Shown here: in pieces, positions 52,745 through 62,266 of the stretch
How the letters are laid out: the number at the start of each line of letters is the position of its first letter
Numbering within the stretch: the first letter of the stretch is position 1
Origin: Mesorhizobium sp. M1B.F.Ca.ET.045.04.1.1
GTDB lineage: Bacteria; Pseudomonadota; Alphaproteobacteria; Rhizobiales; Rhizobiaceae
DNA: 64,000 nucleotides
Reading direction: 5' to 3'
Assembly (NCBI RefSeq): GCF_003952465.1
Contig: NZ_CP034448.1
Span: 6,301,001 to 6,365,000, forward strand
Made by a program: the position numbers and the translations under genes
The notes under the pieces: model-generated
The model's input: only the letters and a program-made list of their open reading frames with translations
Database searches by the model: none
Told to the model about the DNA's origin: nothing

Positions 52745-53389
52745 GTCAATCGGCCACCCATCCCAACCGGATACACCCGAGTCATGACGCGGCGTCTGCC
52801 AGCGCTTTTGCCCCGGTTACTTTCAGCCCTCCATCTCCCTCCCGATATTCGCCTGAAGCCATGCGCGCAGGCCGGCCATCCGATCCTAGTCGCCGCATTT
52901 CGTGCCTTCAGGTTCTGCCATTGCTCTCGACAGTGACACGGTCATCCTTGACGGCACGCATATCCGCACTTCAAGCAGGGGTATGCAGATCGCCCTTGCG
53001 GCAGGACTCGATCGAAGGCCGGATCAGCGATCAACGCCGGCAGTATAACTGCGATCCATTTTTCTAGCTTTGAGGTGTGCAAAACATGCCTTCCACATGA
53101 CGTTGGTCACCACCGACCGTGACCTTCGTCAAATGTTTCCGCTCCTTGAGCCACGATAGGAAGCCATATGCGCTCCTGTCGCGACTACCATCGACAGAGG
53201 TCCGCACATCGTTCTCAGGTCGGGCCGCCGCTCTTGCCGCGGCCACGAGCCTTGTGTGCTTGGCTGCGATCTTCAATCGCACCAAAGGTCAGCGGACGAT
53301 CCGCATTTTTTTTGCAGACGAGAGCGCAGCCTGGAATTCGTTCTCGAAAATTCTCCAGACCGGCGGGCTACATTCGAAGGGAAAGTGCC
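52745..53389. other. Spacer beyond the right junction, no supported gene
   Basis: Open frames on both strands are short and show no recognisable domain. One plus-strand segment near 52920-53040 reads DSDTVILDGTHIRTSSRGMQ but lacks a start. I see no repeat or RNA that can be supported. Confidence 0.45.
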
Positions 53390-53818
53390 ATGCAGGATTT
53401 GCCTAGAAACATCGATGCCGACGTCGTTATCGAAATCGGGCGCATACTCGATGATGCGCCCGAGGAGGCGGGGATTTCGGTATCCGAGACGATCGCCGAA
53501 CGCCGCCGGCATGCTTCGACCAATATGACCGACGAAGAGCTCGAGACGCTGATCGTGCGGATGAGCGGTCGGCGCGGCCGCGCCGTGATCTTCGATGGAG
53601 AGGCAGACAGGGCCACGGCGGCCAGTCCCGCCCGGAAGATCCGCCTGAGAGTTTTTGGTGGAAGCGTCTGCGACGTTGCCTGCGTCTTCGGATTGAATCG
53701 ATACTGTAAGATCCAGGACGGCTGCCCAGTTGCATCATATCAAAACCGCGCCATCTCGCGCTTGGCGTCTCGGTCTCTTAGGAAGATAGGATGCTTGTCT
53801 TCCCGTCTCCCGCATTAA
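53390..53818 (+). CDS. Small hypothetical protein
   Basis: A frame of 142 residues with an ATG preceded by GAAGGGAAAG. The first 70 residues are acidic and helical (NIDADVVIEIGRILDDAPEE, then AGISVSETIAERRRHA, then MTDEELETLIVRMSGRRGRA). They look like a genuine protein. The rest is less convincing, so a frameshift or a non-coding tail is possible. The family is not recognised. Confidence 0.45.
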   Translation: MQDLPRNIDADVVIEIGRILDDAPEEAGISVSETIAERRRHASTNMTDEELETLIVRMSGRRGRAVIFDGEADRATAASPARKIRLRVFGGSVCDVACVFGLNRYCKIQDGCPVASYQNRAISRLASRSLRKIGCLSSRLPH

Positions 53819-53952
53819 CCATTCAGCACCGAATGGCGAGCCTGAATGGCTGCTGCCGGCCATTGTGCTCGACAGCGCGCTCTTACTTTGACCTAATGGC
53901 ATCCTGCCCCAGTTCGACGGAATCCAAGCCATCGGCGCGGCCAGGTAGGAGA

Positions 53953-54288
53953 ATGAAGTTCACGCCGACTTCCATTTTGCCGGTAATCGCGACGCTGCTT
54001 TCCGCCGCGGGCTGCTCATCGACTGTCGCGTCGATCGATCCAGCGAAATACGACAGGATGAGTTGTGCCGAGCTCAACAGCGCGCTCGGCGACACCGCCA
54101 CCGATATCTCACGGACTGCCATCAGCCGCGGCAAGGTCGCCAATACCAGCGTGCCGAGCTGGCTGCTCGGCGGCGAGCGGGTCAAGACGGTTGTGACCAA
54201 TCGCGATACCGCCCGAATCGAAAAGCTGCAACAACAGCAGCAGGCGATCGTCGCGGCAAGGAAGCAAAGGTGCCCATCCTCGCAATGA
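53953..54288 (+). CDS. Small putative lipoprotein
   Basis: A 111-residue protein with a lipoprotein signal peptide: MKFTPTSILPVIATLLSAAG followed by Cys at residue 21. A short domain follows (PAKYDRMSCAELNSALGDTA, TDIS) that resembles small rhizobial envelope proteins. It ends with a Gln-rich helix. AGGTAGGAG precedes the ATG. The function is unknown. It converges with the ABC transporter operon. Confidence 0.75.
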   Translation: MKFTPTSILPVIATLLSAAGCSSTVASIDPAKYDRMSCAELNSALGDTATDISRTAISRGKVANTSVPSWLLGGERVKTVVTNRDTARIEKLQQQQQAIVAARKQRCPSSQ

Positions 54289-54311
54289 GCTAGCAGCGAC
54301 CGGTGGCGGAC

Positions 54312-55931
54312 TTATGCGCTGATCCGGAACCTGGTCGTATCGATCGCCGCGTTCATCAGCGTTTGCGTGTAGGCCTCGCGCGGATTGCCGAAGATTTCTT
54401 CCGTCGGCCCTTCCTCGACGATCTTTCCCTGCTTCATGACGATGATGTAGTCAGCCATGGCGCGCACCACCGCGAGGTCGTGGCTGATGAAGAGATAGGA
54501 CAGTTGGTGATCGGCCTGCAGCTTGCGCAGCAGCTCGACGATCTGCTTCTGCACCGAGCGGTCGAGCGCCGAGGTCGGCTCGTCCAGCACCACCACCTTT
54601 GGCTTCAGGATCATGGCGCGGGCAATCGCGATGCGCTGGCGCTGGCCGCCGGAAAATTCATGCGGATAGCGGTTACGCGCATTGGGGTCGAGGCCGACCT
54701 CGCGCAGCGCCTCGACGGCGCGCTGGTCGCGCTGCTTGCCGGTCAGCGACGGCTCGTGCACCAAGAGTCCTTCGGTGATCACCTGGCCGACCGTCATGCG
54801 CGGCGACAGCGAGCCAAACGGATCCTGGAAGACGAGCTGCAATTCGCGCCTGAGCGGTCGCATCGCATGGCGATCCGCTTCCGAGATGTCGCGGTCGCCG
54901 AAGCGGATCACGCCATCGCTGGGCAAAAGCCTCAGCAGCGCGCGGCCGAGCGTCGACTTGCCGGAGCCGGACTCGCCAACGATGCCGATGGTCTGGTTTC
55001 GCTTCAGCCGGATCGAGATCTTGTCGACGGCGCGCAGCATCAGCGGCTCGCCGCCGAGGAAGCCGCCGCCGATCCTGAAGACCACTTCGACATTCCTGCC
55101 TTCGAGCAGCACCGGCGAACTGGCGGGTGGCGCCGCCTTGGTGCCGGTCGGCTCGGCCGCGAGCAGCATCTTGGTGTAGGCATGCTGCGGGTTGGCGAAG
55201 AGCGCTTCCGCATCGCCCTCCTCCACCACCTCGCCCTGGCGCATGACATAGACGCGGTCGGCGAAGCGGCGCACGATGCCGAGATCGTGGGTGATGAAGA
55301 CGATGGCCATGCCGAGCTTGCGCTGCAGCTCGGCAAGCAGCATCAGGATCTGCGCCTGGATGGTGACGTCGAGCGCGGTCGTCGGCTCGTCGGCGATCAG
55401 GATATCGGGATCGTTGGCCAGAGCCATGGCGATCATGACGCGCTGGCGCTGGCCGCCCGACATTTCGTGCGGGTAGGACTTCATCCGCCGCTCAGGATCG
55501 GGGATGTGCACCAGCTTGAGCAGCTTCAGCGCCTCTTCACGCGCCGCCTGGGCATTCAACCCCCGATGCCGGCGGATCGGCTCGATCAGCTGGTTGCCGA
55601 TGGTGTAGAGCGGATCGAGCGAGGTCATCGGCTCCTGGAAGATCATGCTGATCTTGCGGCCGCGAACCTTGTTGAGCTCGCTCTTGGTCATCTCCAAAAG
55701 ATTGCGGCCGCGATAGTCGACCGCTCCGGTCGCTTCGCCATTGGAGGACAGCAGGCTCATCGCGGCCATCATCGTCTGGCTCTTGCCGGAGCCGGATTCG
55801 CCGACGACGGCGACCGTTTCGCCGGCATTGACCTTGATGTTGATGCCCTTGACCGCCTCGACCGTGCCGTCGAGGGTCTGGAAGCGGACGCGCAGGTCCT
55901 TGACGCTGAGGATCGTTTCGGAAGCGGTCAT
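54312..55931 (-). CDS. Peptide ABC transporter fused ATP-binding protein (OppDF-type)
   Basis: A 539-residue protein with two ABC domains in one chain. Domain 1: Walker A VVGESGSGKSQTMMA, signature MSGGQRQRVMIA, DEPTTALD. Domain 2: GIVGESGSGKSTLGRALLRL, FSGGQRQRIAIARAM, DEPTSALDRSVQ. Each is followed by the Opp/Dpp C-terminal YTKMLLAAEP/YTQTLMNA segment. It powers uptake by the permeases encoded just upstream. The ATG at 55931 follows GGGGAT; an ATG at 55946 is also possible. Confidence 0.93.
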   Translation of the reverse strand: MTASETILSVKDLRVRFQTLDGTVEAVKGINIKVNAGETVAVVGESGSGKSQTMMAAMSLLSSNGEATGAVDYRGRNLLEMTKSELNKVRGRKISMIFQEPMTSLDPLYTIGNQLIEPIRRHRGLNAQAAREEALKLLKLVHIPDPERRMKSYPHEMSGGQRQRVMIAMALANDPDILIADEPTTALDVTIQAQILMLLAELQRKLGMAIVFITHDLGIVRRFADRVYVMRQGEVVEEGDAEALFANPQHAYTKMLLAAEPTGTKAAPPASSPVLLEGRNVEVVFRIGGGFLGGEPLMLRAVDKISIRLKRNQTIGIVGESGSGKSTLGRALLRLLPSDGVIRFGDRDISEADRHAMRPLRRELQLVFQDPFGSLSPRMTVGQVITEGLLVHEPSLTGKQRDQRAVEALREVGLDPNARNRYPHEFSGGQRQRIAIARAMILKPKVVVLDEPTSALDRSVQKQIVELLRKLQADHQLSYLFISHDLAVVRAMADYIIVMKQGKIVEEGPTEEIFGNPREAYTQTLMNAAIDTTRFRISA

Positions 55932-55948
55932 TTCAGCGATCCCCATCT

Positions 55949-57073
55949 TTACCGATCTTTTGGGTCGAGCGCGTCGCGCAGGCCGTCGCCGACGAAGTTC
56001 AGCGCGAACAGTGTCGAGACGAGGAAGAAGGCCGGGAACAAAAGCAGCCAGTTGGCATAGCCGATGTTCTTGGCGCCGACCGAGATCAGCACGCCCCAGC
56101 TGGTCATCGGCTCCTGCACACCAAGGCCGAGGAAGGACAGGAAACTCTCAAGAATGATCACCTGCGGTACCAGCAGCGTCATGTAGATGACGACCGGGCC
56201 GAGCAAATTGGGAATGACGTGGCGCACGAGGATGCCGCGCTGGCCGACGCCCATCGCCTCGGCGGCCTGGACATATTCCTGGCGCCGGATCGACAGCGCC
56301 TGGCCTCGCACGATGCGCGCCATGTCGAGCCACAGCACCGCGCCGACGGCCAAAAACATCAGCACGAAGTTGCGGCCGAAGAACACCACCAGCATGATGA
56401 CGAAGAAGATGAAGGGCAGCGAATAAAGCACGTCGACGATGCGCATCATCACCTCGTCGACCTTGCCGCCGGCAAAGCCGGACGTCGCGCCGTAGATCAC
56501 CCCGATGACGCCGGCGACGACACCGGCAAGCAGGCCGATGGCGAGCGAGATGCGCCCGGCCATCAGCGTACGAGACAAGAGATCGCGTCCCGTGTTGTCG
56601 GTGCCGAAGAAGAAATATTGCTGCTTGATGGCGGAGCTCATCGTCACTTCGAGCCCATCGGGCGACTTGCTTTCGATCCTGGTGTCGTCGAAGGCGTCGG
56701 AGCGGTCGAGATAGCGGATGTTTCGCTCGTCGACCGGCTTTTTGGAGGTGACGGTCACGATCACGCGGCTGCCGTCCTGATGCCATTCCTTGATGTCGAC
56801 GCGCATGCGCTTGATGGCGTCGGTCAGCGCGGTTTGGATCATGTCGGGCTTTGGGTAGGCCGAGAAGCTCGGCGGCGTGCGCACATAGTCGCCGTAGATG
56901 GTCGTGTATTCATGGGGCACTGCCGTCGGGCCGAACACGCTGATGACGGCAATGAACGCCAGGTAATAGAGGCTGAACATGGCGGCGCGGTTATGCTTCA
57001 GCCGTGCCCAGGCATTACCCCAGAGCGAGCGGCCGACGATCGGCTCCGGAACGGCGACGGCAAGGTCAGTCAT
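55949..57073 (-). CDS. Peptide ABC transporter permease (OppC-type)
   Basis: A 374-residue inner-membrane permease with an unusually long periplasmic loop (about residues 60-170) between the first membrane segment and the DPP-transport domain. FGTDNTGRDLLSRTLMAGR and the EAA loop EAMGVGQRGILVRHVIPNLL are visible. It overlaps the OppB gene by 8 bases. Confidence 0.93.
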   Translation of the reverse strand: MTDLAVAVPEPIVGRSLWGNAWARLKHNRAAMFSLYYLAFIAVISVFGPTAVPHEYTTIYGDYVRTPPSFSAYPKPDMIQTALTDAIKRMRVDIKEWHQDGSRVIVTVTSKKPVDERNIRYLDRSDAFDDTRIESKSPDGLEVTMSSAIKQQYFFFGTDNTGRDLLSRTLMAGRISLAIGLLAGVVAGVIGVIYGATSGFAGGKVDEVMMRIVDVLYSLPFIFFVIMLVVFFGRNFVLMFLAVGAVLWLDMARIVRGQALSIRRQEYVQAAEAMGVGQRGILVRHVIPNLLGPVVIYMTLLVPQVIILESFLSFLGLGVQEPMTSWGVLISVGAKNIGYANWLLLFPAFFLVSTLFALNFVGDGLRDALDPKDR

Positions 57074-57989
57074 AGCGCACCCTCGGATCGACCACCGCGT
57101 AGAGGAGATCGACGATCAGATTGAAGACGATGGTGAAGAGCGCGATCACCACCACGGTTCCCATGACCAGCGTGTAGTCGCGGTTGAGGGCTGCATCGAC
57201 GAAATAGCGGCCGACGCCCGGAATGGAGAAGATGGTCTCGACAATGATCGAGCCGGTGAGCAGCGCCGCCGCCGCCGGGCCGGTGAAGGAGACGATCGGC
57301 AGGACGGCGCCGCGCAATGCGTGCTTGACCACCACCGACCAGTCCGACAGGCCGAGCGCGCGGGCGGTGCGGATATGGTGCGAGCGCAGGCTTTCGATCA
57401 TCGAACCGCGCATCAGGCGGGCGACGATGGCAATCTGCGGCAAGGCGAGCGTCAGCACCGGCCCAACCTTGTTGATTAAGGCGCCGTCGCCCCAGCCGCC
57501 GATCGGCAACAGCCTCCAGGAAAGCCCGAAGACGAGCTGGATCACCGGCGCGGTGACGAAGGTGGGGATGGTGCTGCCGGCGGTGGCTAAAGCGATCACC
57601 GAATAGTCGGCTATTTTGTTCTGGTTGAGCGCAGCGATCGTGCCGAGGATCGAGCCGAGCAGCAGCGCCAGCACCAGTGCCGAGGTACCGATCTGCACCG
57701 AGATCGGCAGGCCCTTGGCGAAGAGTTCGGTGACGGTGAAATCCGGCAGGTTGTAGCTCGGGCCGAAACTGCCGCGCAAAAGATTGCCGAGATAGTGGAC
57801 ATATTGCAGCCAGAGCGGATCGTCGAGGCCGAACTGGGCTTCGAGATTGGCCCTGATCTCGGGGCTCAAGCCCCGCTCCTGGTTGAACGGGCCGCCTGGC
57901 GCGACGCGGATCAGGAAGAACGCCACCGTCACGATGACGAATAGCGTCGGGATGGCGGTCAATAGCCGCCGGAAGACATAACGCAGCAT
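57066..57989 (-). CDS. Peptide ABC transporter permease (OppB-type)
   Basis: A 307-residue permease with the family N-terminus (LRYVFRRLLTAIPTLFVIVT), then VAPGGPFNQE. The EAA-type loop is RTARALGLSDWSVVVKHALR. It lies downstream of the binding-protein gene across a 174-bp spacer with a stem-loop. Confidence 0.93.
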   Translation of the reverse strand: MLRYVFRRLLTAIPTLFVIVTVAFFLIRVAPGGPFNQERGLSPEIRANLEAQFGLDDPLWLQYVHYLGNLLRGSFGPSYNLPDFTVTELFAKGLPISVQIGTSALVLALLLGSILGTIAALNQNKIADYSVIALATAGSTIPTFVTAPVIQLVFGLSWRLLPIGGWGDGALINKVGPVLTLALPQIAIVARLMRGSMIESLRSHHIRTARALGLSDWSVVVKHALRGAVLPIVSFTGPAAAALLTGSIIVETIFSIPGVGRYFVDAALNRDYTLVMGTVVVIALFTIVFNLIVDLLYAVVDPRVRYD

Positions 57990-58118
57990 CGGCGCCCCGC
58001 TTCAGCCAGGGCGACGGCTCTCCAGACGAGATCGTGGCGCGCTGGCATCTCTGATCTTCGCACCGGCATTGCCGAAAATCCAATCAGACTTTCGGCCCGG
58101 CGCGACGACAGACCGCGA

Positions 58119-58145
58119 CCGCCGCTCCCAAAACGGGAGCGGCGG
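58119..58145 (-). terminator. Stem-loop between oppA and oppB
   Basis: An 11-bp perfect stem (CCGCCGCTCCC/GGGAGCGGCGG) with an AAAAC loop lies just after the binding-protein stop. No T-run follows, so it more likely stabilises the oppA transcript or attenuates read-through into the permease genes than fully terminates. Confidence 0.6.
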
Positions 58146-58163
58146 CACGGCCAAGGTTCCTTG

Positions 58164-59756
58164 TCAGTCCTTGGAGATGAAGCGGGACGGATGAATGTCC
58201 ATCACATTGTCTTCGAAGCCATGCAGCTTCGAGGAAACGATGTCGTGGTAGCTGTAGTAGAGCAGCGGGATCTGGCCGACATCGTCGACGAGGATGCGCT
58301 CGGCCTCGGCGAGGTCCTTCATGCGCTCCTCAGGCTTGCCGCCGGCGGCGGCTGCCTTGTCCATCGCCGCCTCGTAGGCCTTGCTGTCGTAGTTCGAGTA
58401 GTTGTTGCCGCTCGCCTTGCGCGAGATGCCGAGGAAGGTCTCCGGGTCCTTGTAGTCGGCGATCCAGGCGGCGCGGGCGACGTCGTAGTTGCCCTTCTGC
58501 TCGAGGAAGCCATAGTGGGTCTTGGTGTCGGTGTTGAGCAGCGTCACCTCGATGCCGAGCGGCTTCAGCTGTTCCTGGATGGCGACCGCCGTGTTCTTAT
58601 GGTTCTCCGAGGTGTTGTAGCGGATTTCCATCTTCAGAGGATGCTCAGGCGTATAGCCTAGCTTTTCCAGGATCTTCTTGGCCGCGTCCTCGCGGTCGAT
58701 CTGCGACATGTCGGCGTATTTGGCCAGAGCCGGCGTGTAGCCCTCGATGCCCGGAGGCACCATCGAATAGCCGGGCAGCATCGAGTTCTGCCAGACCTTC
58801 TCGGCGAGGAAGTCGCGATCGATCGCCATCGAGATGGCGTTGCGCAGCTCGACATTGTCCCAAGGCGCCTTGTCGGTCTTGACCGCATAATAATAGGTAC
58901 CGAGATATGGCCCGACACGGACCTGGTCACCGAATTTGGTTTTGAGATCGGCGAGCTGTTCGGTCGGCAGGTCACCATAACTGTCGAGTTCGCCGGCCTC
59001 GAAGCGCTTCATCGCCGACGAGCGATCCTCGGTCGGGATGTAGTTGACCACGTCGAGCTTGACGCTCGCGGCATCCCAGAACTTCGGGTTCTTGACCAAT
59101 TTCATATGGTCGTTGGGAACCCACTCCGCCAGCGTATAGGCGCCGTTGGAGACCAGCTTGCCCGGCTTGATCCAGTCGGCGCCGAGCTTGTCAATGGAAG
59201 CCTTGTTGACCGGATAGGTCGCCTGGTGGGTCAGCATCTCCAGGAAGTAGGGCGTCGGAGCCTTCAGCGTGACTTCCAGCGTGTTGGCGTCGACCGCCTT
59301 CACGCCCATATCCTCGGCCTTGCCTTTCTTGGTGTTGAAGTCCTCAGCGCCCTTCACCGGATAGAGCATGGAAGCGTATTCGGCGGCGGTCGCCGGATCT
59401 TCCAGCCGATGGAACGAATAGACGAAGTCGTCCGCCGTCACCGGGCTGCCATCCGACCAGAGGCCGTCCTTGCGCAGCTTGAAGGTGTAGATTGTGCCGT
59501 CGTCGGACACCGTCCAGCTTTCGGCGGCGCCCGGAATGAGATTCGTCTTCTGGTCATGCATGACGAGGCCCTGGAACAGGTCGCGTATAATATCGGCTTC
59601 GTAGACCGTCGACGTCTTGTGCGGATCGACCGTCTCCGCCTCAGCGGCGGCTCCGCGGTTGTAGACGGTCTCGGCGAAGGCCGGCGTGTAGAAGGTGCCG
59701 GCGGCCAAGGCCATGGTGGTGGCGAACACAGTCGCCTTCAGCAGATTTTTCAGCAT
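58164..59756 (-). CDS. Peptide ABC transporter substrate-binding protein (OppA-type)
   Basis: A 530-residue family-5 periplasmic binding protein. A signal peptide ends near AFAE (residue 29). The SBP-5 signature region appears as AAEAETVDPHKTSTVYEADI, and DLFQGLVMHDQKTNLIPGAA and YTFKLRKDGLWSDGSPVTADD are typical. It is the first gene of the operon oppA-B-C-DF and delivers oligopeptides to the permeases. Confidence 0.93.
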   Translation of the reverse strand: MLKNLLKATVFATTMALAAGTFYTPAFAETVYNRGAAAEAETVDPHKTSTVYEADIIRDLFQGLVMHDQKTNLIPGAAESWTVSDDGTIYTFKLRKDGLWSDGSPVTADDFVYSFHRLEDPATAAEYASMLYPVKGAEDFNTKKGKAEDMGVKAVDANTLEVTLKAPTPYFLEMLTHQATYPVNKASIDKLGADWIKPGKLVSNGAYTLAEWVPNDHMKLVKNPKFWDAASVKLDVVNYIPTEDRSSAMKRFEAGELDSYGDLPTEQLADLKTKFGDQVRVGPYLGTYYYAVKTDKAPWDNVELRNAISMAIDRDFLAEKVWQNSMLPGYSMVPPGIEGYTPALAKYADMSQIDREDAAKKILEKLGYTPEHPLKMEIRYNTSENHKNTAVAIQEQLKPLGIEVTLLNTDTKTHYGFLEQKGNYDVARAAWIADYKDPETFLGISRKASGNNYSNYDSKAYEAAMDKAAAAGGKPEERMKDLAEAERILVDDVGQIPLLYYSYHDIVSSKLHGFEDNVMDIHPSRFISKD

Positions 59757-60046
59757 GAAGTCTCTCCCTTTGGACGCGGCCCCTCAACCACGCCTTGAGT
59801 GTTGACGCCCCGGAACCGTCCAACGGGTTCCTTTTGAGCGCGCCGCCGGTCCCTTCCGGCGGCTGGTGGCGGGAGACTAGACAGAGGATCATCTCATTTC
59901 AACTGCCCGCTGCTTGACGTTGAGTGAGCGGGACCCCGCTAAAACAGCGAAATCTAAAGCTTAAGCATGCCGTTCAACTTGGTGCAGCCTTCGGTTGTTC
60001 CCGCCGTTTTCTGTTTTTGCAGGCGGCCATTGGCATTCTCCGCGCC

Positions 60047-60493
60047 ATGCTGAAGAACCGAAATTTGCTTGTTCCGTGGTCTCGTTTCCGGGCTGACGCC
60101 GCAGGCACGTCAGCGGTCGAATTTGCCATGCTGGCGCCGATCTTCATCCTGCTTCTGCTCGGAATGGTTGCATACGGAATCTATTTCGGCGCCAGCCATT
60201 CGGTCCAGCAGATCGCAGCCGACGCGGCCCGAACGGCGATTGCCGGCCTCAACCAGACCGAGCGCCAGGCGCTGGTCACCGATTTCATCACCCACGACGT
60301 CTCGGGCTATGCCTTTGTCGACCCGAAGAAGCTGACGGTCGACGCCAAGGACAGTGCCGTCGACGGCAGCCAGTTCGTCGTCTCGGTCAGCTATGATGCG
60401 CGCAACCTGCCGATCTGGAGCCTGTTCCGGACGCTGCCGTTGCCGGGCACCACGATCCAGCGTCAGTCGACGATCCGGGTCGGAGGCATATGA
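60047..60493 (+). CDS. TadE/TadG-like pseudopilin protein
   Basis: A 148-residue protein with the TadE-like N-terminus: SRFRADAAGTSAVEFAMLAP followed by a single hydrophobic segment (IFILLLLGMVAYGIYFGA). The Glu after the SAV segment fits prepilin-like TadE proteins. The ATG at 60047 is the only start close to this domain; an extension to 59924 adds unconserved residues. It overlaps the next gene by 4 bases. Confidence 0.85.
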   Translation: MLKNRNLLVPWSRFRADAAGTSAVEFAMLAPIFILLLLGMVAYGIYFGASHSVQQIAADAARTAIAGLNQTERQALVTDFITHDVSGYAFVDPKKLTVDAKDSAVDGSQFVVSVSYDARNLPIWSLFRTLPLPGTTIQRQSTIRVGGI

Positions 60494-62259
60494 TGCGCAA
60501 TTCCGCGGGGGGACTGATGGGCGCGACCCGACGGCTGATTGCCGACCGGCGCGCCAATTTCGCGGTCATGACCGCGCTCTGCACGCCGGTGGCGCTGGCG
60601 TTGACCGCGTTCGCGGTCGACGAGGGCTCGCTTTACAACGAACGCCGCGCCGCGCAGTCGATCGTCGACCTCGCCGCGATCACCGCCGCCGGCCACATCA
60701 ACAATGCCGAGCAAGCGGTGCTGACGACGCTGAAGGACAACGGAATCACATCGGTCGCCGTGCAGCAAGAAGGCACGACCGTTGCGCCAACCGCCAGCAA
60801 AGCCGTCGTGCAGGTCGTGCCCGGGCGCTATTCCGGGGTCAGTTCGATCGCGGCAGGCAGCCGTTTCGAGGCAGGCAAGCTGCCCCACAACGCTGTCCAG
60901 GTGTCGCTGAAGAAGCAGGGAACGCTCTATTTAGCCGCCTCGGTGATGGCGCCGCCGGTGATCGGCACGACGGCCACCGCCAGCGCCCAGCCCGAAGCGG
61001 CGTTCTCGGTCGGGTCGCGCCTTGCCAGTGTCAATGGCGGCATTCTCAACGCGCTGCTCGGCGGACTTCTCGGCGGCAATATCTCGCTCAGCGTGATGGA
61101 CTATAATTCGCTGATCGCGGCCGATGTCGACGTGCTCTCCTTCACAGATGCGTTGGCGACGCAACTGCATCTGACCGGCGTGACCTATTCGGACGTGCTG
61201 GCCTCGAAGGCAACGGTCGGCCAGATCGCCACCGCGATGGCCAACGTGCCCGGGCTTGACCACACCGCCAAGCTCGCGCTGCAGACCATGGCCTCGAGCG
61301 CCACCAACTCGGTCAAGATCCCGCTCAGCCAGTTCATCGACCTCGGCTCGGTCGGCAAACTCGGCCTCGGACAGAAGCCCGCCGGGCTTTCGGTCGGCGC
61401 CAGCGCCATGAGCATGCTGACCGCGGCGGCCGCCCTTGCCAACGGCACGAACCAGGTCGCGGTCGATCTCGGCGCCACCATACCGGGGCTGACATCGACG
61501 ACGCTTTCAATCGCCATCGGCGAGCCGCCGCAAGCTTCGCCCTGGCTGGCCGTGGGAGAATTGGGCACGGTGGTTCGCACCGCGCAGACGCGCATCAAGC
61601 TCAATGCCAGCGTCACCGTCGGCACTCCCAATCTCGGCGGCGGCATCAATCTGCTTGCCGTCAACCTGCCGCTCAATGTCGAGGTCGCCTATGCCGAAGC
61701 CAAGCTGACCGACATCAGCTGCCCGACCGGCCCGTCCAGCATCAAGGTTACCATCGCCGCACAACCCGGCGTCGTCGCCGCGCATCTTGCCAACAGCAAC
61801 GCCAGCGGCTTCGCGGATTTCACCAAGCCGCAATCCTTCAGCGACGCCGAGATCGCCGATGTCAGCATCAAGCTGCTCCTGATCAACCTCAACCTGTTGC
61901 AGATCAAAGGATCGTCGGCCTTTTCGGTTACAAACACGGCGCCGACCAACCTCACCTTCAGCGCCACCGATATCGCCAGCAAGGCAACCAAGACGGTGTC
62001 GACGAAGAACCTGACGCAGTCGCTCAGCACCTCGCTGGTGAACAACCTGTCGCTGACAGTCAACGCGCTCGGCCTCGGTCTCGACGTGACCGCCTTGCTC
62101 GGCACGGTGAAGCCGGCGGTGACGACACTGCTCAACGGCGTGACCGCGCCGGTCGACGACCTCGTCTACAACGTGCTTGCCACACTTGGCGTGCATGTCG
62201 GCGAGGCCGATGTGCGGGTCACCGGCGCGACCTGCGGACGCTCGGTTCTCGTCCAATAG
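60490..62259 (+). CDS. TadG-like pilus assembly / Flp-associated protein
   Basis: A 589-residue protein with a TadG-type N-terminus (RRLIADRRANFAVMTALCTP, then hydrophobic VALALTAFAVDEGSLY) and a long periplasmic part rich in Ala, Thr, Ser and Asn. It is co-encoded with the TadE-like protein (ATGA overlap). The rest of the tad locus is not in this window, so this pair may be an orphan unit. Confidence 0.85.
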   Translation: MMRNSAGGLMGATRRLIADRRANFAVMTALCTPVALALTAFAVDEGSLYNERRAAQSIVDLAAITAAGHINNAEQAVLTTLKDNGITSVAVQQEGTTVAPTASKAVVQVVPGRYSGVSSIAAGSRFEAGKLPHNAVQVSLKKQGTLYLAASVMAPPVIGTTATASAQPEAAFSVGSRLASVNGGILNALLGGLLGGNISLSVMDYNSLIAADVDVLSFTDALATQLHLTGVTYSDVLASKATVGQIATAMANVPGLDHTAKLALQTMASSATNSVKIPLSQFIDLGSVGKLGLGQKPAGLSVGASAMSMLTAAAALANGTNQVAVDLGATIPGLTSTTLSIAIGEPPQASPWLAVGELGTVVRTAQTRIKLNASVTVGTPNLGGGINLLAVNLPLNVEVAYAEAKLTDISCPTGPSSIKVTIAAQPGVVAAHLANSNASGFADFTKPQSFSDAEIADVSIKLLLINLNLLQIKGSSAFSVTNTAPTNLTFSATDIASKATKTVSTKNLTQSLSTSLVNNLSLTVNALGLGLDVTALLGTVKPAVTTLLNGVTAPVDDLVYNVLATLGVHVGEADVRVTGATCGRSVLVQ

Positions 62260-62266
62260 CAGACCG

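Noticed and set aside
54303..56060. A 585-codon plus-strand open frame opposite the OppDF gene
   Set aside because: It is the antisense of a clear two-domain ABC ATPase; long antisense frames are common at this GC content, and its translation has no domain.
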